Assembly (NCBI GenBank): GCA_009746045.1 | Contig: RPFO01000132.1 | Span: 205,001-269,000 of the forward strand | Reading direction: 5' to 3' | DNA: 64,000 bases | DNA from: Mesostigma viride | Lineage: Eukaryota; Streptophyta; Mesostigmatophyceae; Mesostigmatales; Mesostigmataceae | In this document: positions 59,142-64,000 of the stretch, piece by piece | Layout of the letters: every line of letters begins with the position of its first letter | Position numbering within the stretch: the first letter of the stretch is position 1 | The notes under the pieces: model-generated | The model's input: the letters and a program-made list of their open reading frames with translations, nothing else | What the model was told of the DNA's origin: nothing | Databases searched by the model: none | Position numbers and translations under genes: made by a program

Positions 59142-61568
59142 TTAGGCCTCCGACACCGGCACCCGTGTCTTTGACGCGATCTCGTCTAGGAGCGTGTACA
59201 CCTGGATGAGCGCCGGGCACATGGCCCGCGCCTGGCCCTCGTCCAGCACAGGAAGGCGGTCGATGAGGATGCGTGTGGGCAGCTGCTCCTCCACCCTGCA
59301 TGCGTCACTCCGCATTACATATGATTAAGAAGTGACCATCATGGTTGCATGGAGGAGTCAACCAGAGCTACTGGGATACCTGCGCTCACGAGAGTAATGA
59401 CACGGCCGGCAGCTGGATGCTGACGTTCCGGCTGTGACATGGAGCATGGCATGTCAGACCATGGCACTTAATCCCAGTCGATGCCTCAAATCAGCCCGCG
59501 TGTGAACGAAAGGAAGCGCCGCCGCTGGAGAGAAACAGGGACATAAATCAGCTAGTGCCGGCAAGCCAGCGGCCATGCAGAGCTCAACGCATCTACAACC
59601 TCCCAGGCATGAGCATCCTGCCCTTGCAGGACCAAAGGCCCCCCATCCCCTCCCCCCTCCCCCCCTTACACTCACAAGGGCTGAAGGAAGCAAGACAAGG
59701 GCCGCACCCCTGTCCTGCACATAACATGCCCTCTCCGACTGAGCTCAGGAAATGAAACACATACTGAGCTCAGCAAACACAGCTCTCCGGCTGTTCGAGA
59801 AAACAAAACTAAGCGTCCTAATAATGTCAGCCCTCACCCATCCATGGCCAGGAGGAACGTTTTGATACTGCCATTCCTGAATCACCAGGGGGTAGGGTGA
59901 AGTTAACGTTACCGCCAGCACTCGCACGCACGGAAAAAAAAAAAAAAAAAAAAAAAACCTTTCTACTGCCACCCCTCGGTGGCTCATCGGGCACACTTGT
60001 CCTACTGCCACCCCTCACCGGCTGGTCGGGTCGTGCACTTCCCCATAGAACGAGACCGTTGCCGCCACATCGGCGTTGATGGAGGCGCCCTTGAGCGCGA
60101 TGCCCATGTCCACCCCGTCCGACTCGAGGGGGAGCACCACCACATCGGGCGTGCCCACCAAGGCCTCGCGCGACAGGCTGCCTGAGTGGTCCAGGTGGGC
60201 GCGCCCGACCATGTTCCAGTCAGTGCCCAGCTTGACCTGGGGTCGGGGGTCGGGGGGGGGGGGGAAGTAGAGATGGTCGAGAGAGAGAATGTGGTTGAAG
60301 AGAGTCAGCATAGAGCCAAGGGATGACTGTGAGAAGCATGAGCAAGGCTCGGCCGACCACGTTCCAGTCAGTGCCCAGCTTGACCTGGGGTCGGGGGGGG
60401 GGGGGGGGGGGGGGGAGTAAGAAAGGGTGCGGATCGCCCAGCGTGAACATGCAGCAGAGAATGTAGCGAGCAAGGCTTTGCCAGCCCTTGTTGTGGTCAG
60501 TGCCCAGCTTGACATGCATGAATAAGAGGGCGCAGAGCGAGGGGCAGCGAGGACACAGGGGGGATCGTTGGAAGGATATTTGCAGCCCAGCGTGCCTAAG
60601 AGTACCGAGCAAGAAAGGTAGCAACAAGGCACGGCAAACTACGTTCCAATCAGATGTCCAGCTTGACCTGGGCTAGAGGGGGGTAAGAACAGGCAAGCGT
60701 GAGGGCTTGGGCAGACAAGTGTCACTAGCTGCCAAGCCAAGGGGGGACAGAGCAAAGCATGGCCAACCACGTTGTAGTCCCCTGCTTAACCTGCATGGAT
60801 GATAGGATGGAGGATTGGGGGGTTAGGGGGGGAAGAGGGAAAGAGCGGGGCAGGGGGGACGGAGTAGAGACATGAGAACGGGTTCTGACCAAGCAACATG
60901 GTTTTCTGGACAGAGGGAGCATGGAGCGATGATCATCCAAGGAGAAGCCATGCAAGATAGCAATCACGGAGCAAAAACAGCTGAGCTTTGCCCATCAGTT
61001 ACCCGCTAATTACCGCTAACTGTTGAAAGCCGACACTCACCTCGGCTGTGAGAAGCGCCTTTAAGGCAGCCTCGGATTGGATAAGCAGGATGCAGCTGCG
61101 ATGGGAAGACCCGGCCTGCAAGCCAATGCTGAGGGAGGTACTCTCCAGAAACACGGGCGGTGTCCAGTGGTACGCAGACCGTCCCGGCGCGTGTCCGACC
61201 TGCGTATCTTTGAACCTGCTGGTTATGAACCCTGCGCACACAATTACAGAGTGAAATCGATGCAATATACGGGAATGCTGAGGACGAATGGACAAGCCAA
61301 CATATGCATGCATGCAAAATTTCGCGGCGGTGCAGGGAGATGGACGTGTCGCCCAAGAACTCCTGTTGCTAAACTTCGTACCTTTCCCAGTTTCTGAGCC
61401 TATCAGGGCTGAGAACTTCCTAAACGTCATAAACCCGACTGCCTGACTCGCCGCCAAAAGTTTGGCCGGAATAACCTCCTTTTCTTTTGCCAGATCCTCG
61501 GCGCACCGTTGAATGCTGTGATGCAAAGCTACCGTGGACTCCTCTTCTTTCGCAATTTGAAGTGCCAT
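59142..61568 (-). CDS. SYLF-domain protein 2 (Ysc84/SH3YL1 family)
   Basis: Four exons on minus: 61568-61382, 61231-61041, 60236-60019, 59295-59142 (stop 59142-59144); GT-AG; phases 1/0/2; 249 aa. Domain order: VIPAKLLAASQAVGFMTFRK (32-51), GGFITSRFKDTQ, YHWTPPVFLESTSLSIGLQA, CILLIQSEAALKALL, VKLGTDWNMVGRAHL, DVVVLPLESDGVDMGIALKG, ASINADVAATVSFYGE, then a tail VEEQLPTRILIDRLPVLDEG. Same fold as SYLF-1 but low identity and an extra C-terminal tail. Met at 61568 sits in GACAATGGC, a good algal start context. The exon 3 acceptor is repeated four more times upstream in the intron, and the exon 3 donor once, so alternative splicing is possible. Confidence 0.85.
59296..60018 (-). other. SYLF-2 intron 3, with repeated donor and a poly-A/T tract
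   Basis: The donor junction CCCGACCAGCCG|gtgaggggtggcagta (minus, at 60018) is echoed about 39 bp into the intron as CCCGATGAGCCACCGAGGGG. An A run at 59934-59957 (T run on the coding strand) follows. 59555-59740 has short GC-rich frames without family resemblance. Confidence 0.7.
60231..60800 (-). repeat. 122-154-bp tandem repeat of the SYLF-2 exon 3 acceptor junction, 5 copies
   Basis: The plus-strand CTTGACCTGG marking the acceptor (60231-60240) recurs at 60379, 60508 (CTTGACATGC), 60662 and 60784 (CTTAACCTGC). Each copy includes about 35 bases of exon (on minus CAAGCTGGGCACTGACTGG, ACGTGGTCGGCCGAGCC) and a C-rich run before it. The copy nearest the real exon is about 90 % identical in the exonic part; outer ones decay with distance. 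Confidence 0.9.
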
Positions 61569-62441
61569 TGTCGTCTAGAGCACTAACTTGCCACGGTTTC
61601 CGATACGATCGTCAGGCAATGATTCGTTCCCTCGCACCTCAGCAGCGCATGTCATCCGCTCAGCCAGTCGTCAGCATGTGATGGAGGCAAATTAAACCTT
61701 CAACAGGAGCACAGGCAATTAAGCGTCGTCGACCGTCCTTATGTGGGGTATCGCCCGTCACCCGAGTCATCCAGGCAGCTGCAGCGAACGTCATCACGGT
61801 TTGCAACGCGGGCGCGATAAGCGATTGCGAGCACGATGTTTTGCTTCCTAGGCTGTATTTGTCAGTTGTCACATCAGCTTCCATTTCTAGTTTCCGCATC
61901 AGGCTAAAGCGCGGAGCACGTGCTCGGTGCTGTCTGCTGCCGTTATCGTTCCCGCGGAGATGTTGCCATGCCCGCGCGGCGTCAGGCCTGGCGCCAATTT
62001 CACACAGGGTGAACAGAATCTATATCGCTACTCGCAACAACCTTACCGCAAGGTTAGTAGGAGCAGAGGCCACATGAGTATCAATCATTCATTTGCGCTC
62101 AGAAATCAGAAATCCTAGCGGGGCAGCATTCTGAGTCCTGTGGCAGCGCAGGAAAAAAGTCAAAAAACCATTGTCGACACTGCGTTAATAGACGTCACGG
62201 CAGTGTCTACTAGACTGGCTGTGTCGCGCCACGTTGCTAGCAAAATCCTTCCAGACGACTCACGCCTGCGGATGCCAAGAGCTGAATTGCCATGGCGATG
62301 AAGAAAAAGCCATTTTTGTCGGTCAATCAGCTCGTCCTCGGTAGCATTCCCGCATCCCATATTCTCTGGATGCATCCACCTCGTGAGCTCGAGAAAGAGC
62401 GCTTGAAATCAGGCGGTAATTCGTTAAATGCGAACTGCCAG
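61569..62441. other. No gene recognised
   Basis: Between SYLF-2 and the putative terminal gene. A + frame at 62292-62477 (LVLGSIPASHILWMHPPREL) and a minus frame at 61660-61899 are unsupported by motif or splice evidence. Confidence 0.45.
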
Positions 62442-64000
62442 GTTGGATGCTGGAACCGTGCTGCTGATGGATTTTAGCTTAGGAAGTGCCCACGCTAGCA
62501 TGGGCTCAATAACCGCCCACTCTCGCATGTGGGTGGATCAAGTCATGTTAAGTCTGGCGAGTGAACGCGAGAGCATGGCGTTGGCTGACAGGAACATGAC
62601 CAGTGGGAACGGTAGCCCATTTGCATCGCTGATGTTGGCATGGCTGACAGCCGAAATTAACAAGGTAGAGGCAGTAAAAGCTGCTAGGCAGGGGCAAGAG
62701 GAATTCCGGGAGATATACCGCGGGCTATGGGTCCGGAGGACGGTTGAGGTACATGATCTAGTTTCTTGCATGTATACACATAAACGATGATCATGTGGCT
62801 GCTTTGCCATCTCTGGTGCCCTTCTTGTCCTTTCTATACTAGTATAGTTGCCGCATATCTTCTCCTTGTATAATAATCCGCGCTGTCCAAGCTTGTTGCT
62901 TTTGTGTGCGATCATCTTGCTTCAATTGGACTACACACATGCCATAGTAGCTTGTTACACGCGCCCCAAGGATCTCGCATGTTGGGAAGTTTTTGTCCCT
63001 CGCTAAAACCTGAATGGGCACGCTTAGTTGCCAGTAGTGTGACCTTTGTCAGCAGTCGTTGCTTTGAGTTGGCAAAGCTCGCCTGCTGGCGCGTTCTTTT
63101 TCAGTTGGGCACTTGTTCATACCATAGTACCTGTCTGGCAGTGCCAGTTCTTGTTGGCCAAAGTATCTTAGCCCAAGTTTTACAGCATCGCAATTCGTGC
63201 CGCGTGCTCCGTCCTGGTGTAGGGTTTGAGCCACTGACATCCGTGACATGCGCTGTCACCTTGATCGTCCCAGTGCCTCATCAACACTGGAAAGCGCCTT
63301 CAACGCCTTCCTAACCCGCTGCCCAACGTCCCCGTTTCCCGCAATCACCCGATCCCTCCATCGATGCCCCGCTCACGCCCAATCGTTGCCCAGTTGCCCA
63401 CCTGCATACCTGCTCGTTTTGCACTAACACGCCAGCACTTGCTATCGTTTCTGTTGCCTCTGTTTTTCCATAGTAGCAACTTGGCATAGTATGCTCTCTC
63501 ATCTTCTCTCCTGCTTCTTATTCGTGTATGTGCCCATGCCCATCCCAACCTGCCCTGCTCCTTGACCCCGCCAGGAAGGTGGCCAGGGTCCCTGCGGCGA
63601 GGGCCACCTGGTGCATGGCGCCGTCACCTACGAAGTCATGGAGTTGGACGCGGACGCAAGCGCTAGGGCGGCGGATGTGCTGGCCAGGTGCCGCCAGCTC
63701 ACCTTCCGCGACCTGCCGCGGCTGGATGCTGCGTGCCAGCTGGCACGTCGCCGCGTGAAGCTGGGGCTGGAAATGACCCTGGCAGGGTGCGCGCCATCCA
63801 GCATCCGGGAGGGGACTGGCAGCTGCAGCATTCATGATGACGGTGCCTGCCCTGCAGTGCCGTATGCCAGAACGGTTCCTGCGCAGCATGAGCAGCAGGA
63901 TGACAAGCATGCACCCTCCGCACCGTTCGACTGGGACAACCGCGGTGCTATGGACGACTCTTTCGGCCCCCTGTCAGCCCACGCCACGGCGCTCGTTTCT
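62442..64000 (+). CDS. Unrecognised gene, two putative exons, continues beyond window
   Basis: Exon a 62442-62748 (acceptor CCAG at 62438-62441, donor GAG|gtacat) would encode LDAGTVLLMDFSLGSAHASM ... LASERESMALADRNMTSG ... INKVEAVKAARQGQEEFREI, ending in phase 0. Exon b starts after CCCCGCCAG at 63575 in phase 0 and stays open for 142 codons to the window end: HLVHGAVTYEVMELDADASA, DVLARCRQLTFRDLPRLDAA, CQLARRRVKLGLEMTLAG, then a Ser/Asp-rich part. Exon b is GC-rich with GC3-rich codons like the other genes, supporting it. I recognise no domain. The intervening 63000-63570 has no exon signal I trust. Confidence 0.4.

Overview
The window reads as nuclear DNA of a green alga (Chlorophyta, inferred). 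Evidence: an intron-containing gene for a chloroplast-targeted light-harvesting chlorophyll a/b protein, GC-rich exons with short canonical GT-AG introns, and TGTAA motifs of the chlorophyte polyadenylation type downstream of three genes. Five gene models are supported; they occupy the two ends and the middle, and most of the rest is nested transposable-element sequence. No rRNA, tRNA or CRISPR array was recognised.

Layout. 1-5.2 kb: 3' part of a BEACH-WD40 (neurobeachin-family) gene on +, whose 2.6-kb last intron carries a long-terminal-inverted-repeat element. 5.2-11 kb: an inverted-repeat element, LINE fragments and a 0.7-kb (ATCC)n tract that belongs to a LINE 3' end. 11-21.5 kb: two inverted 1.7-kb elements flanking a TA-bounded element, plus dispersed repeats. 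21.5-23 kb: a hAT-like element with perfect 8-bp target duplication and an array of 20-bp palindromes. 24-26.1 kb: a four-exon SYLF-domain gene (-). 26.7-40.6 kb: a nest of LINEs (a decayed ORF1-only element interrupted by a 5'-truncated and a full-length LINE, then an internally deleted LINE with an intact ORF1). 40.85-46.8 kb: a large copy of the long-TIR element also seen in the BEACH intron. 46.98-48.94 kb: a complete ORF1-only retroelement with perfect 11-bp target duplication. 49.6-50.9 kb: LHC gene (-), head-to-head with a UBC12-type E2 gene (+, 52.45-56.36 kb) whose third intron holds a 1.2-kb minisatellite. 57.4-58.8 kb: SINE-like copies. 59.1-61.6 kb: a second SYLF gene (-). 62.4-64 kb: two putative exons of an unrecognised + gene leaving the window.

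The exon models of LHC (225 aa), UBC12 (184 aa), SYLF-1 (229 aa) and SYLF-2 (249 aa) were built by hand; all splice phases close and the products have family-typical lengths. The most unusual signal is shared by unrelated host genes: short tandem repeats that start inside an exon edge and repeat the exon-intron junction itself (BEACH 5' and 3' sites, UBC12 5' site, SYLF-1 5'-like site, SYLF-2 3' and 5' sites, and a single echo of LHC exon 1). This looks like a recurrent process acting at splice junctions. The second is the ORF1-only retroelement, a green-algal analogue of mammalian HAL1 elements, which shares a 5' leader block and an AATT-type tail with the ORF2-encoding LINE next to it.
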